From contig JAAFHH010000133.1 of assembly GCA_013297545.1 (NCBI GenBank), forward strand, positions 1 to 7,611: 7,611 bases of DNA. Reading direction: 5' to 3'. The position numbers and the translations under genes were made by a program. Origin of the DNA: Alphaproteobacteria bacterium. GTDB lineage: Bacteria > Pseudomonadota > Alphaproteobacteria > Elsterales > Elsteraceae. The notes under the pieces are model-generated. The model ran no database searches. It had not been told where the DNA came from and saw only the letters and a list, made by a program, of their open reading frames with translations. Below, one piece after another: positions 7,123 to 7,611 of the stretch; the stretch's first letter is position 1, and each line of letters starts with the position of its first letter.

Positions 7123-7223
7123 CACATCTTGGGATGAAGACGCCTACGTACGTGCCCCTGGCCCAGTTTGGTTATGCAACGACGGTCGCGTCCTTTCCGT
7201 ATCCCGGGGTCACACCCGGTACC

Positions 7224-7229
7224 GAGGGG
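7224..7229 (+). promoter_or_regulatory. Shine-Dalgarno sequence supporting ATG 7238
   Basis: GAGGGG lies eight bases before ATG 7238, one of the better ribosome-binding sites in the window. This is the main reason to place the start there rather than at upstream in-frame ATG codons. The surrounding GAGGGGATCCTC could fold into a small 4-bp hairpin that masks part of the site. Confidence 0.6.
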
Positions 7230-7237
7230 ATCCTCCG

Positions 7238-7611
7238 ATGCTTGCTTCGCCCACCCGTACCACCACCACGCGCCCGCAACCGACTGACATCGCCTCAGCG
7301 ACCGTGCTGGAAGACCGCCTGCAACCGCCGCTTGAGGCCGTTGTGGTGCCACCCGCCCCGCCGTCGGCCACGGTGCTGCAATTCCCGCTGGACCGGGTGC
7401 GCCCGACCGCCAGCCACACCGCAGCCAAGCTGCGTGCCGGTCAACTGACTGCTGCCGTCACCCGCCTGCGCGGCGCGGTTGCGGCCTATTCGGCTGCGGT
7501 GAACGCTCAGCGCACCGCGGTCGAGAATTTCGCTGCCTCAACCGCGGATATGGGCCGCGTTGCCGGCGAGATTGCGACCAACAACACCGTGATCCAAACC
7601 GACATCGCCCG
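7238..7611 (+). CDS. Unrecognised protein, 3'-truncated by window edge
   Basis: The frame is open from ATG 7238 to the window end, giving 124 residues with no stop. Third codon positions are GC-rich, as in the certain genes, and GAGGGG stands eight bases upstream. I do not recognise the family. Residues 1-58 are rich in Pro, Thr and Val (for example RTTTTRPQPT and VVVPPAPPSATV) and look flexible. Residues about 60-124 are Ala-rich with regularly spaced hydrophobics (TAAKLRAGQLTAAVTRLRGA, then VAAYSAAVNAQRTAVENFAA) and should be a long amphipathic helix or coiled coil. It is separated from the upstream operon by a 357-bp gap with possible promoter elements, so it is probably an independent transcription unit. 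The start could instead be at 6992 or 6959, adding a signal-peptide-like N-terminus and making it exported. Other open frames over this stretch, on both strands, look like shadows. Confidence 0.7.
   Translation, partial: MLASPTRTTTTRPQPTDIASATVLEDRLQPPLEAVVVPPAPPSATVLQFPLDRVRPTASHTAAKLRAGQLTAAVTRLRGAVAAYSAAVNAQRTAVENFAASTADMGRVAGEIATNNTVIQTDIA

Larger units (their letters stand above)
6881..7237. other. 357-bp region without a confident gene, less GC-rich than its surroundings
   Basis: This is the only long gap in the window. Third-position GC bias is weak in the only long + strand frame that is open across it, and A/T-rich words such as GATTACAC and GTCATATTCAC appear. It holds a 3'-end hairpin, a 14-bp palindrome, an interrupted inverted repeat and a weak promoter candidate. 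I see no tRNA-like cloverleaf, no mobile-element ends and no CRISPR-like spacing. From 6959 onward it is open in the frame of the gene that starts at 7238, so part of it may encode an N-terminal extension. Confidence 0.6.
6992..7237 (+). other. In-frame upstream extension of the 7238 gene encoding a signal-peptide-like segment
   Basis: The frame of the 7238 gene is open upstream to a TAG at 6956-6958, with in-frame starts at ATG 6959, GTG 6989 and ATG 6992. From 6992 the product begins MAVRR, then a hydrophobic run LVCAVFGPVTLITASP, then AWA at residues 22-24, like the n-, h- and c-regions of a Sec signal peptide. The next stretch contains WQDYTCNQ (Cys38) and VWLCNDG (Cys62), a spacing that could suit a disulfide in a secreted domain. 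Against this, third-position GC is only about 60%, well below the neighbours, there is no good Shine-Dalgarno before 6959 or 6992, and proline follows AWA, which disfavours cleavage there. It may be a true N-terminus, a decayed or separate short secreted ORF, or chance. Confidence 0.35.

Noticed and set aside
6829..7137. 102-codon + strand frame running from the acetyltransferase end into the gap
   Set aside because: It begins inside the acetyltransferase gene in another frame and has no ribosome-binding site or recognisable motif.
6881..7237. Possible tRNA, small RNA or attachment site after the operon
   Set aside because: No cloverleaf arms, CCA end, strong terminator or direct-repeat pair could be found.
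7134..7448. 104-codon + strand frame overlapping the 7238 gene
   Set aside because: It lacks the third-position GC bias seen in the 7238 frame over the shared part, becomes Pro/Arg/Cys-rich, and stops while the 7238 frame stays open.

Overview
The window is a GC-rich stretch of bacterial chromosome and almost all of it codes on the + strand. The gene content and order point to an alphaproteobacterium, probably Rhodospirillales-like: cytochrome c oxidase assembly and subunit genes (ctaG, coxC, surf1), then thrC, an M16 processing peptidase and a RimJ-type acetyltransferase. I recall this order from alphaproteobacterial genomes; no search was run. Strong GC preference at third codon positions, GTG and TTG starts and 4-base ATGA overlaps fit this. 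I cannot name a genus.

Layout. 1-552 is the 3' part of ctaG (Cox11, copper delivery to CuB), cut at its 5' end by the window edge. 582-1400 is coxC (oxidase subunit III). A perfect 10-bp hairpin (1433-1456) lies just before the first conventional start codon of surf1 (1458-2144, oxidase assembly and heme a handling). surf1 overlaps a complete M32 metallocarboxypeptidase gene (2141-3637) by ATGA. Two bases later comes thrC (3640-5034, threonine synthase), which overlaps the M16 zinc peptidase gene (5031-6287) by ATGA. Eleven bases on is a GNAT N-acetyltransferase (6299-6880). The tight packing suggests that everything from surf1 to the acetyltransferase is transcribed and translated as a unit.

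6881-7237 is the only sizeable gap. It is visibly less GC-rich and holds an imperfect hairpin, a perfect 14-bp palindrome, an interrupted inverted repeat and a weak promoter candidate. After it, an unrecognised gene starts at 7238 behind a good ribosome-binding site and runs off the window end. Its reading frame stays open upstream to 6959 and there encodes a segment resembling a signal peptide, so its true start is unresolved.

In function the window joins aerobic respiration (building the heme-copper oxidase) with housekeeping genes for threonine synthesis, peptide or protein turnover and protein acetylation. I see no mobile element, CRISPR array, RNA gene, toxin-antitoxin pair or defence system. 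No clearly new system is visible. The least ordinary points are the M32 peptidase inside the conserved order, the hairpin and start problem at surf1, and the 6881-7611 region.
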